From Nitrospirota bacterium (GTDB lineage Bacteria > Nitrospirota > Thermodesulfovibrionia > Thermodesulfovibrionales > UBA1546), in assembly GCA_004298625.1 (NCBI GenBank), contig SCSY01000152.1, forward strand, positions 1-15,413: 15,413 nucleotides of DNA, written 5' to 3'. Every line of letters begins with the position of its first letter. Position 1 is the stretch's first letter. This document shows positions 1 to 6,443 of this stretch, piece after piece. Both the position numbers and the translations under genes were made by a program. Below the pieces are notes generated by a model. It saw only the letters and a list, made by a program, of their open reading frames with translations. It searched no databases and was not told where the DNA came from.

Positions 1-2
1 TG

Positions 3-71
3 TCTGCTGACAGCTCAGATGCCCTGGCCATTGCCCTATGCCACACGAATACTCTGAGAATTAATAAATAA
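3..71 (+). CDS. ruvC: RuvC Holliday-junction endonuclease, C-terminal fragment
   Basis: The frame starting at base 3 is open from the window edge to a TAA at 69-71 and reads SADSSDALAIALCHTNTLR and then INK. This matches the RuvC C-terminus, where two catalytic aspartates sit in a D-x-x-D-A-L-A-I-A motif followed by a Cys/His segment (E. coli Asp138 and Asp141; here the Asp codons at 9-11 and 18-20). RuvC is the dimeric nuclease that resolves Holliday junctions together with RuvAB. Only about 22 residues are visible, so the call rests on that motif alone. The protein stops soon after it, a plausible place for this family. The following glcD-like ATG is 6 bp downstream of the stop, so the two genes are probably cotranscribed. 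Confidence 0.72.
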   Translation, partial: SADSSDALAIALCHTNTLRINK

Positions 72-77
72 TCCACA

Positions 78-1451
78 ATGACGCCAGGATACGCCATAAA
101 TAAGATCGTAGATGCCCTGCCCTCCATAAAAATTTCAATAGAGCCGGAAGACCTGGTATGTTATGGTTTTGACGCCTCAGGCCTCGAAGGATCACCCTCT
201 GCAGTAGTCTGGCCCAAAGATACAGGGGAAGTTGTTAAGGTGATGCAATATGCCTGGCAGAATGAGATCCCTGTTACGCCAAGGGGCGCAGGCACCGGCA
301 TGACAGGCGGCTCGATACCGCTGAACGGATCCATTGTGCTCAGTTTTGAAAAAATGAACAGGCTGTTAGAACTTGATTCCGATAATCTTAATGTCATAGT
401 GGAACCGGGAATGATAAACGGCAGACTTCAGCGCGAGCTTGAATACCTTGGTTTTTTTTATCCGCCTGATCCTGCCAGCATGAACTTTTGCACTATCGGA
501 GGGAATGTTGCGGAGAATGCAGGCGGGCCCAGGGCGTTGAAATACGGCGTCACCAAAGATTATGTTATGGAGCTCGAGGCGGTACTGCCAAACGGCGAGA
601 TTATAACCACAGGCGTAAAGACCCCAAAAGGCGTTGTGGGGTATGACCTGACAAGGCTTATAACAGGCTCGGAAGGGACCCTCGCAGTGATAACAAAGAT
701 TCGGCTCAGGATACTTCCATTGCCTGAGGAGGTTATTACACTGCTTGCTATGTTTGATAACCTCGAGGCCTCCGGCGCCGCAGTTTCAAAAATAATAGCG
801 TCCAGGATAATACCAAGGACGCTTGAGTTCATGGATGCCGAAACAATTGCAGCAGTCGAAAACTTCAAGCCTGTCGGCATCCCGGGAGGGGTCGAGGCGC
901 TCCTGCTCATCGAACTGGACGGCCATCCATCGGCTATAACAAAGGAGGCCGGGAAAATAGCGGAGATATGCGCCGCGCTTAACGCAGAAGTGAAGATGGC
1001 AGAAGACATCGCAGCAAGGAACAAATTATGGGAGGCCAGGCGGGCGGTTTCGCCTGCGCTCTATAACCTGAGCCCTTCAAAGATAAATGAGGATATTGTT
1101 GTGCCGAGAAATAAGATCCCTGATATGCTTAAGGGGCTCAGAAGGCTCTCGGAAGAGAGCGGCATAAAGATAGTAAACTTCGGGCATGCAGGAGACGGCA
1201 ATATCCATGTGAATATCATGGCTGACAGAAGTGATGCGGAAAAATACCGGAAGGCAGAGGCCTTGGTAAAAGAGATATTTACGATGACGCTGGGTTTTGG
1301 GGGAACCATTTCAGGAGAGCACGGCGTCGGAATTACGAAGGCATCCTACATGAGCATGGAGATTAAAAAACACGAGCTCGATTTGATGAAAGGCATAAAA
1401 AATGTCTTTGACCCTAAAAATATACTGAATCCGGGAAAGATTTTTATATAA
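78..1451 (+). CDS. glcD: GlcD-like FAD-linked 2-hydroxyacid (glycolate/D-lactate) dehydrogenase
   Basis: The 457-residue protein has the two-part layout of the VAO/PCMH flavoprotein family. An N-terminal FAD-binding domain (about residues 38-215) contains PRGAGTGMTGGS at 68-79, GGNVAENAGGPR at 141-152 and GYDLTRLITGSEGTL at 188-202. A C-terminal FAD-oxidase domain contains NFGHAGDGNIHVN at 367-379, SGEHGVG at 412-418 and a closing DPKNILNPGKIF. Known members oxidise glycolate or D-lactate to the 2-oxo acid and pass electrons to a partner (GlcE/GlcF or another Fe-S protein). No partner gene is in view, so the substrate cannot be fixed. The His of HAGDGN and the His/Glu of GEHG, typical active-site positions, are intact. 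The length is normal and there is no signal peptide. No Shine-Dalgarno precedes the ATG; the close spacing to ruvC suggests read-through. Confidence 0.88.
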   Translation: MTPGYAINKIVDALPSIKISIEPEDLVCYGFDASGLEGSPSAVVWPKDTGEVVKVMQYAWQNEIPVTPRGAGTGMTGGSIPLNGSIVLSFEKMNRLLELDSDNLNVIVEPGMINGRLQRELEYLGFFYPPDPASMNFCTIGGNVAENAGGPRALKYGVTKDYVMELEAVLPNGEIITTGVKTPKGVVGYDLTRLITGSEGTLAVITKIRLRILPLPEEVITLLAMFDNLEASGAAVSKIIASRIIPRTLEFMDAETIAAVENFKPVGIPGGVEALLLIELDGHPSAITKEAGKIAEICAALNAEVKMAEDIAARNKLWEARRAVSPALYNLSPSKINEDIVVPRNKIPDMLKGLRRLSEESGIKIVNFGHAGDGNIHVNIMADRSDAEKYRKAEALVKEIFTMTLGFGGTISGEHGVGITKASYMSMEIKKHELDLMKGIKNVFDPKNILNPGKIFI

Positions 1452-1502
1452 GGAGTTCATAATAGAAAAATGCCGCAACCACGATACTCTCTGCCACCCG
1501 CC

Positions 1503-3464
1503 CTATTTATTTCTTCGAATCTGAGGAATTCTATTTAGACTGTCTTTTGTCACCTCAGCTTCGGGATTAAGTGTTAATACTAATCTAAGATTATGGTGCG
1601 CCTTCTCATAATCCGGCTTTAATCTTATAGCAATCTGATAATGCTCTATTGCCTTATCAATCAGTCCTTTAACATCGTAAACATTGCCTAAGTTATTATA
1701 GGCTTCTGCAAAATCCGGCTTTAATCTTATAGCAATCTGATAATGTTCTATTGCCTTATCAGTCAATCCGTTATCAGCGTAAATATTGCCTAAGTTGTTA
1801 TAGGCTTTTGCAAAATCCGGCTTTAATCTTATGGCGATCTGATAATGCCCTATTGCCTTATCAGTCAATCCTTTAACATCGTAAACATTGCCTAAATTGT
1901 AATGTAGCTCTGCAAAATTCGGCTTTAATCTTATGGCGATTTCGCATTCCCGAATGGCGTCATCCAGATATCCCAGGTCAGCATAAACTGTTCCCAGATT
2001 ACTATGTGTTTCTGCAGTAGGCCCCAGCATTAAAGCAATCTGATAATGTTGTATGGCCCTATTAGGCCACCCTTTATCAGCGTAAACATTGCCTATATTA
2101 TCATGCCCCCTTGCTTTATTCGGACTTTTCTTCACCACATCCTCCCAGAGTGTAATCGCATCATGCCATACAGTATTTCTCTGATAAGCAACAATTGAGA
2201 GGACAATAACAGCAGCAACAAGAAGTAAGTAGCAAGCAGCAAGGGAACGTCTTGGACTCTGAATCATAGCCTGAAGGATATAAAATGTGGCTGATACAAA
2301 AACAATGATAATGCCTATAACCGGCAGATATAACCTGTGTTCAAAGATCACGTCTCTTATGGGGATAATTGATGATTCAACAGACAGAGTTATAAAGAGC
2401 CAGAAGATGCCGAAAGATAAAAAGCGTGAAACGGACAGCGTGTAGCGTTTAGCGTAAAGAAGATAAACAGCAAAAGAAAAAATTGTTAAGAGAAACAGGA
2501 AGGATAAAAACACCTCTGGATTAAAGAATGAATGATATATCGGATAATCATAATCAAGGTTCTGATTTATCGGGACAAACAAGAGTCTCAGGTATGTAAC
2601 AATCACCCTGAACTGTGTGGACAGATAACTCCACCTTGGAATCTCCTCACCTTCCTGAGACACCTCTCTTAGTTCTCCAATTGCATCTCCGATTGGTTTA
2701 TCTGTTCCAACAAGGCTTAAAGGTATGATAAGCATTGTTAGAAGTAGTGGAAGTAGATATATAATTCTCTTCTTAATCTTTCCTTCAAAGAACATAAACT
2801 CATAGAGGGTGATAATAAAAGGAAGCGTGAATGCAATCTCCTTTGTCTTCATGGCAAGGATGGCGGACAAGAAAGAGACAGCGTATAGCGTATAGCGTGT
2901 AGCTGCAGCCCCCCCACCCATCCCTCCCCCTCGAGGGGGGAGGGTTAAGGTGAGTCTGAATTTTATATACATAACAAGCGAAAGCAGATAAAACATACTT
3001 GCAAGTGACGTAAATCTCTGGACAATATATGTTACTGCCTGAGTCTGGATTGGATGAGAGACAAAGAGCAAGGCAGAGAAAAGGGCAAATCCCCCCATCC
3101 CCCCTTTTCTATAGGGGGGTGAGGGGGGATAACTGGTTGAAAAATATGGCGTCTTAAATGTTAGAACTACAAGCAGGTAGACAAGGATTGCATTTAGAAT
3201 ATGTATTATTAGATTGACTATGTGATAGCCAATGGTATTCAGTCCTCCGAAATGATAGTTCAAGGCAAAGGTGAGATAACCAAACCATCTTGACTCAGAC
3301 AGCGGCCAGAAGTTACTTAAATCCCTTAGCTTATAGTTTCCAACAATATTGCCTATATCATCAAACTGAAATGGCACATGGAAGGTATTGGAGTAAACAA
3401 GAAAGCCAACTACTATAATTAACAGGGTATGAAAAAAGGGTTTTCCCATTAGTGAATATAACAC
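1503..3464 (-). CDS. Multi-spanning GT-C/TMTC-like membrane protein with C-terminal TPR array
   Basis: This 653-residue protein has two parts. Residues about 10-430 hold many hydrophobic segments. Its motifs recur in bacterial TMTC-like (GT-C fold) proteins: an early loop ending FQFDD (33-36 is the F-Q-F-D stretch), KTKEIAFTLPF at 206-216, and FEHRLYLP at 374-381. Residues about 450-640 hold five 34-residue TPRs plus a partial sixth (pattern A-x-x-N-L-G-N-V-Y...A-I-x-H-Y-Q-I-A-I-R-L-K-P). The family is thought to be membrane glycosyltransferases using lipid-linked sugars, with the TPRs as a protein-binding arm; donor and acceptor here are unknown. The start is GTG at 3464 or an in-frame ATG at 3449. 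A strong AAGGGAG lies 2 nt before the GTG, which is unusually close, and 17 nt before the ATG, so neither is ideal. Two loops (about 108-126 and 171-190) and three short stretches come from repeat DNA, listed separately. It stands alone, convergent with glcD and divergent from merR. Confidence 0.8.
   Translation of the reverse strand: MLYSLMGKPFFHTLLIIVVGFLVYSNTFHVPFQFDDIGNIVGNYKLRDLSNFWPLSESRWFGYLTFALNYHFGGLNTIGYHIVNLIIHILNAILVYLLVVLTFKTPYFSTSYPPSPPYRKGGMGGFALFSALLFVSHPIQTQAVTYIVQRFTSLASMFYLLSLVMYIKFRLTLTLPPRGGGMGGGAAATRYTLYAVSFLSAILAMKTKEIAFTLPFIITLYEFMFFEGKIKKRIIYLLPLLLTMLIIPLSLVGTDKPIGDAIGELREVSQEGEEIPRWSYLSTQFRVIVTYLRLLFVPINQNLDYDYPIYHSFFNPEVFLSFLFLLTIFSFAVYLLYAKRYTLSVSRFLSFGIFWLFITLSVESSIIPIRDVIFEHRLYLPVIGIIIVFVSATFYILQAMIQSPRRSLAACYLLLVAAVIVLSIVAYQRNTVWHDAITLWEDVVKKSPNKARGHDNIGNVYADKGWPNRAIQHYQIALMLGPTAETHSNLGTVYADLGYLDDAIRECEIAIRLKPNFAELHYNLGNVYDVKGLTDKAIGHYQIAIRLKPDFAKAYNNLGNIYADNGLTDKAIEHYQIAIRLKPDFAEAYNNLGNVYDVKGLIDKAIEHYQIAIRLKPDYEKAHHNLRLVLTLNPEAEVTKDSLNRIPQIRRNK
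1611..2120 (-). repeat. Tandem 102-bp repeats encoding the TPRs
   Basis: Five consecutive 102-bp units (34 codons each) begin at about 1611, 1713, 1815, 1917 and 2019. The first two differ at about 9 of 102 positions by my count, and the third is nearly as close. The last two, which encode the N-terminal repeats of the array, are more diverged. This is high identity at DNA level, not only protein level, so the array has probably expanded or been homogenised recently. Confidence 0.9.
2224..2244. repeat. 7-bp period microsatellite inside the TPR gene (AGYAAGY units)
   Basis: Three heptamers in a row read AGTAAGT, AGCAAGC and AGCAAGG at 2224-2230, 2231-2237 and 2238-2244. On the coding (minus) strand they encode part of the SLAACYLLL stretch (about residues 407-415) at the start of a membrane segment. 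Confidence 0.6.
2423..2457. repeat. 7-bp period microsatellite inside the TPR gene (AGCGTNN units)
   Basis: Heptamer units starting with AGCGT lie at 2423-2429, 2437-2443, 2444-2450 and 2451-2457, with one degenerate unit at 2430-2436, so the 7-bp phase is kept across 35 bp. They encode the YAKRYTLSVSRF region (about residues 337-348) in a loop between membrane segments. The same AGCGT heptamer recurs at 2880-2900. Confidence 0.7.
2880..2900. repeat. 7-bp period microsatellite inside the TPR gene (AGCGTAT units)
   Basis: AGCGTAT, AGCGTAT and AGCGTGT lie in perfect 7-bp register at 2880-2886, 2887-2893 and 2894-2900. They sit immediately beside the GC-rich palindrome at 2906-2944. On the coding strand they give the TRYTLYAV peptide (about residues 189-196). 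Confidence 0.75.
2906..2950. repeat. GC-rich palindromic element within the TPR gene
   Basis: A run of C then CCCTCCCCC, CTCGAG in the centre, and GGGGGAGGG form a nearly perfect inverted repeat at 2922-2944. A C-rich flank lies on one side (2909-2920) and a TTAAGGTGAG flank on the other. It is translated in frame as LTLTLPPRGGGMGGG (about residues 171-185), a low-complexity loop unlike the rest of the protein. It resembles small dispersed palindromic elements found in many bacterial genomes; only one copy of this exact type is in the window. Confidence 0.65.
3089..3130. repeat. Second GC-rich palindromic element within the TPR gene
   Basis: The left arm (3089-3105) has two blocks of six C separated by AT. 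The right arm (3113-3130) has two blocks of six G separated by TGA. The arms pair almost perfectly around a short TTTTCTAT loop. In frame it encodes about residues 111-126 (SYPPSPPYRKGGMGG), a loop between two hydrophobic segments. Its sequence differs from the 2906-2950 element but the architecture is the same. Confidence 0.7.
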
Positions 3465-3550
3465 TTCTCCCTTGTCAGTTCAACCTTTCATATTTTTGAT
3501 CCTGTCATAGTTCATAATAAATTTCCTTGCATTTTTAATTTAAATGATAT

Positions 3551-3570
3551 TTAATAACTGGGGTTAATAA
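3551..3570. promoter_or_regulatory. Candidate operator palindrome upstream of merR
   Basis: The arms TTAATAAC (3551-3558) and GTTAATAA (3563-3570) are inverted repeats with 7 of 8 positions pairing and a TGGG spacer. The right arm overlaps the possible -35 box of merR. A separate 11-bp perfect direct repeat, TTAAATGATAT, flanks it at 3540-3550 and 3576-3586. MerR-family dimers bind dyads at or near the -35/-10 spacer of their own promoters, so autoregulation is plausible. The region is AT-rich, so chance symmetry is a real alternative. Confidence 0.4.
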
Positions 3571-3594
3571 ATGTCTTAAATGATATGTTATAAT
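3564..3594 (+). promoter_or_regulatory. Possible merR promoter with long 19-bp spacer
   Basis: A perfect TATAAT lies at 3589-3594. A weak -35, TTAATA, lies at 3564-3569, giving a 19-bp spacer. Long spacers of 19-20 bp are typical of promoters activated by MerR-family proteins. The ATG at 3623 is preceded by AAAGG at a good distance, so the transcript would have a leader of about 20 nt. The -10 is convincing; the -35 is not. Confidence 0.5.
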
Positions 3595-3622
3595 TCGCGT
3601 TAAAGAGCTGAAGAAAGGTTAT

Positions 3623-4045
3623 ATGAAAAAGGAACTGACGGAAGAAGAAAAAAAAGAGATGCCGTTATACCCGATCGGAATAGTGGCTGAATTAATAGGC
3701 ACAACCGACCAGACCTTAAGGCTTTATGAAAAACACGGGCTGCTGAAACCTGCCCGCAGGAATAAAAACAGATTTTATTCGGAAAACGATATTAAGTGGC
3801 TGCGCTGTTTAAGGGACCTTATCCATAACAAGAAAATCAGCATTGAAGGAATAAAGAAACTCCTTGAATATGCTCCCTGCTGGGAGATAACGGTATGTTC
3901 TGAAGAGAGAAAAAATAAATGTTCTGCTTATATAGATAAGACAAAGCCCTGCTGGGAGCTGAACAGGATGATATGCAATAGGGAAAGCGGCAAGATATGC
4001 GAAGACTGTGTTGTGTTTATATCAAAGAAGGCCAAGAAAAAATAG
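3623..4045 (+). CDS. MerR-family transcriptional regulator with cysteine/CW-rich C-terminal module
   Basis: The 140-residue protein starts with a MerR winged HTH (about residues 15-82): YPIGIVAELIGTTDQTLRLYEKHGLLKP holds the recognition part, and RFYSENDIKWL follows. After the usual end of the DNA-binding domain comes not a long coiled coil but a compact module with seven cysteines at residues 86, 92, 100, 110, 118, 126 and 129. It includes two PCWE motifs (85-88 and 109-112) and a closing CEDC. This spacing suggests binding of a metal or Fe-S cluster, so a metal- or redox-sensing regulator is plausible; ligand and targets are unknown. The tail ends KKAKKK. A good Shine-Dalgarno (AAAGG) supports this ATG. 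The gene diverges from the TPR membrane gene, a possible target. It is convergent with the PBP gene (7 bp between stops) with no visible terminator. Confidence 0.85.
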   Translation: MKKELTEEEKKEMPLYPIGIVAELIGTTDQTLRLYEKHGLLKPARRNKNRFYSENDIKWLRCLRDLIHNKKISIEGIKKLLEYAPCWEITVCSEERKNKCSAYIDKTKPCWELNRMICNRESGKICEDCVVFISKKAKKK

Positions 4046-4052
4046 CTGCAGG

Positions 4053-6362
4053 CTAATCAAAGTCTAAATTCACCGCATCTTTTTTCTCGGGTATTACCGG
4101 CGCAACGGCAAACTGTGTCGGCTGTGTGCCTTCCTTAAAATATTCTTTCAAAATTCCGGGGATTTCTTCCTTTACCAAAAGCCCTGTTGCCGGGTCTATC
4201 GGATATCTCACAATCCCTTCCGGCGCAGAGAAATCAGGAGACTCTTCTCCACTGGATGCAGACCTCATGAAATTTAGCCATATGGGCGATGCCGCCTTTG
4301 CGCCTGTTTCCTGAGAACCAAGGGGCCTTATGTCGTCGAAGCCGACCCATACGCAAGCGGTGAGGCCGGTTGTGTATCCCACAAACCACGCATCCCTGTA
4401 ATCATTTGTCGTGCCTGTCTTTCCTGCGGCAGGCCTGCCCAGCGCCTTTATCCTCCAACCTGTTCCGTAATTTATAACATCCTGCATCATGGACGTTATA
4501 AGAAACGCTGTCTGTTGGCTTATTATTTGAGCGTTTGCAGGGTCGTTGCTTTCAAGGATGCCGCCCTTTGAATCCGTTATATATTTAACGGCAGCCGGGG
4601 TCATCTTATTCCCGCTGTTGGCAAACACGCTGTATCCTGAAGCAAGCTCCAGCGGCGTCACGCTTAAGCTGCCGAGGGCTATGCTTAAATTGTGCGGTAT
4701 GTCTCCTTCAAGGCCGAGGCCCCTTGCAAAATCAATAACCTTGCCGACGCCTATCGCATCCACAAGTTTTACTGTAACAACATTTCTTGAGTATGCCAGG
4801 GCATCCCTCAGTCTCGTAGGCCCATAGTGTTTGTGGTCATAATTTTCCGGTTTCCAGTCGCCTTTTGGCCCGCCGGTATAAGTAACCGGCGCATCGTCTA
4901 TTATGCTTGCCGGCGTAAACCCGTTATCCATGGCGGCAGCATATATGATAGGCTTAAACGCAGATCCCGGCTGGCGTTTTGCATAAACAGCCCTGTTAAA
5001 TTCGCTCTTTGTAAAGTCATAGCCTCCGACGAGCGCCCTGATAAATCCCGTGCTTTGTTCAATTGCAACAACAGCGCCCTCGACCTCCGGTTCCTGTTCG
5101 AGAGCAAGGATGATCTCTTTTCCTTTGGCCTCTTTAATCGTTACTTTAACAACATCGCCGGGCTTAAGTATCTTTGTAAGATTGAAGCCTTTAATTGCAA
5201 CCGGCTTCTTTGTTTTTTGGTCTATTGCAATGCCTGCCCATCTGGCATTGTCTATCGAGAGCTTTCCAATAATTCCCCTTGTCTTGATAACAGCGTCTTT
5301 TTCACTTACCTTAAGCACGAGGCCTGATGTCACCTCGCTTCTGTCGGTTATAACGGAATTATATACATCCTTGCTTTCCAGCTCTTTTTTAATATCTATT
5401 TTCCTATGTTCCAGCGGCCCCCTCCAGCCGCGCCTCTTGTCGAGCTCTCTCAACCCTTCCTGCAAGGCCCTCTGGGCAGAAAGTTGCATCCTTCTGTCGA
5501 GAGTTGTATGAACCTTTAACCCGCCTTTATATACGGTATCTTCGCCATATTTAGCCTCGAGATATTTCCTTACGTATTCGACAAAATAGTTATTTGCCTC
5601 CATGCCTCTTTTGAGGCTCGATAAATACAGAGGTTGTTTTGTTGCTTTTTCTCTCTCGGATTTTTTAATATATTCCTCTTCCTCCATCCTGAGAAGAACC
5701 GTATCCTGTCTTTCCTTTGCCTTTGTCAGATTGTTAAACGGAGAATAAGTCGTAGGGGCCTTTATGAGAGCCGCTATCATTGCCGCCTCCGGCAGGGTTA
5801 TATCCCTTACGGATTTGCCGAAATATATGCGGGACGCCATCTCGACGCCGTAAGCTCCGTGGCCGAAATATATCTTGTTTAAATAAAGCTCCAGTATCTC
5901 CTTTTTTTCAAGATTCTTTTCTATCTTTATTGCAAGCGACGCCTCTCTTATCTTTCTCTTGAGGGTCTTTTCGGGAGTGAGAAACACGACCTTTGCAAGC
6001 TGCTGGGTTATAGTGCTGGCGCCTTCCTTAAGCTCTACATGGATAATATCCTTGAGGATCGCCCTGCCGATTGCAACATAATCTATGCCCTTATGCTTCC
6101 AGAACCGTGAATCTTCGGTGGCAATTACAGCATTTATAAGATGCTGAGGCATTTTGTTCAGAGACACAAATATGCCTTTTTCTGCCTTGAGTTCCCCTAT
6201 AAGCGTATCATCGTCTGCGTATATCTTTGTGCCCGAAACAGGTTTGTATTGTTTGAGTTCTCCGATAGAAGGAATTCCCCTTGCAATGGCAAGATAGCTT
6301 CCGACAGTTACACCGGTTACCATCGATATGATTATGAGAAAGATAACGACCTTTGATTTCAT
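4053..6362 (-). CDS. mrcA: Class A penicillin-binding protein 1A (bifunctional transglycosylase/transpeptidase)
   Basis: The 769-residue protein builds peptidoglycan, polymerising lipid II and cross-linking the stem peptides on the outer face of the inner membrane. Domain order: an N-terminal membrane anchor (about 4-27); a GT51 transglycosylase (about 55-235) with catalytic Glu83 in ATEDSRFWKHKG, the second Glu (114) in EGASTITQQLAK, and KKEILELYLNKIYFG; an OB-like insert (about 335-425); and a transpeptidase (about 428-700) with all three active-site motifs, S467-A-F-K470, S525-R-N527 and K648-T-G650. The OB-like insert is a hallmark of the PBP1A group in Gram-negative bacteria. Length is normal and nothing key is missing. 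The ATG at 6362 lacks a Shine-Dalgarno; the strong promoter 12 bp upstream predicts a leader of only about 5 nt. The gene is divergent from the 6444 gene. Confidence 0.95.
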   Translation of the reverse strand: MKSKVVIFLIIISMVTGVTVGSYLAIARGIPSIGELKQYKPVSGTKIYADDDTLIGELKAEKGIFVSLNKMPQHLINAVIATEDSRFWKHKGIDYVAIGRAILKDIIHVELKEGASTITQQLAKVVFLTPEKTLKRKIREASLAIKIEKNLEKKEILELYLNKIYFGHGAYGVEMASRIYFGKSVRDITLPEAAMIAALIKAPTTYSPFNNLTKAKERQDTVLLRMEEEEYIKKSEREKATKQPLYLSSLKRGMEANNYFVEYVRKYLEAKYGEDTVYKGGLKVHTTLDRRMQLSAQRALQEGLRELDKRRGWRGPLEHRKIDIKKELESKDVYNSVITDRSEVTSGLVLKVSEKDAVIKTRGIIGKLSIDNARWAGIAIDQKTKKPVAIKGFNLTKILKPGDVVKVTIKEAKGKEIILALEQEPEVEGAVVAIEQSTGFIRALVGGYDFTKSEFNRAVYAKRQPGSAFKPIIYAAAMDNGFTPASIIDDAPVTYTGGPKGDWKPENYDHKHYGPTRLRDALAYSRNVVTVKLVDAIGVGKVIDFARGLGLEGDIPHNLSIALGSLSVTPLELASGYSVFANSGNKMTPAAVKYITDSKGGILESNDPANAQIISQQTAFLITSMMQDVINYGTGWRIKALGRPAAGKTGTTNDYRDAWFVGYTTGLTACVWVGFDDIRPLGSQETGAKAASPIWLNFMRSASSGEESPDFSAPEGIVRYPIDPATGLLVKEEIPGILKEYFKEGTQPTQFAVAPVIPEKKDAVNLDFD

Positions 6363-6373
6363 TGTAGAGAAAT

Positions 6374-6403
6374 ATTATAACCCTGATACGAAAGCCCTGT
6401 CAA
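6374..6403 (-). promoter_or_regulatory. Consensus sigma-70-type promoter for the PBP1A gene
   Basis: On the minus strand a perfect TTGACA (6398-6403) and a perfect TATAAT (6374-6379) are separated by 18 bp. The PBP start codon begins at 6362, 11 nt beyond the -10 box. Transcription would start around 6366-6368, leaving a leader of roughly 4-6 nt. Confidence 0.8.
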
Positions 6404-6408
6404 AGATG

Positions 6409-6437
6409 TTGAACCTTTACTATGCTTCTGCTATACT
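6409..6437 (+). promoter_or_regulatory. Sigma-70-type promoter for the 6444 gene, predicting a leaderless transcript
   Basis: TTGAAC (6409-6414) and TATACT (6432-6437) are separated by 17 bp. TG at 6429-6430 gives an extended -10. Only six T residues separate the -10 from the ATG at 6444, so the usual initiation distance falls on the A of the start codon. The -35 lies 5 bp from the -35 of the divergent PBP promoter. Confidence 0.75.
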
Positions 6438-6443
6438 TTTTTT

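Noticed and set aside
560..1024. 154-codon minus-strand open frame inside glcD
   Set aside because: The protein is a Ser/Ile/Ala-rich mirror of the GlcD coding strand with no domain signature.
1452..1502. Bidirectional terminator between the convergent glcD and TPR genes
   Set aside because: I found no GC-rich hairpin followed by T residues on either strand in this 51-bp gap.
1611..2120. Regular repeats as a possible CRISPR array
   Set aside because: The units are contiguous 102-bp coding repeats of TPR type with no unique spacers.
4827..5327. Long plus-strand open frame opposite the PBP1A gene
   Set aside because: It is a shadow of a strongly motif-supported gene on the other strand. It has no family motif and no Shine-Dalgarno.
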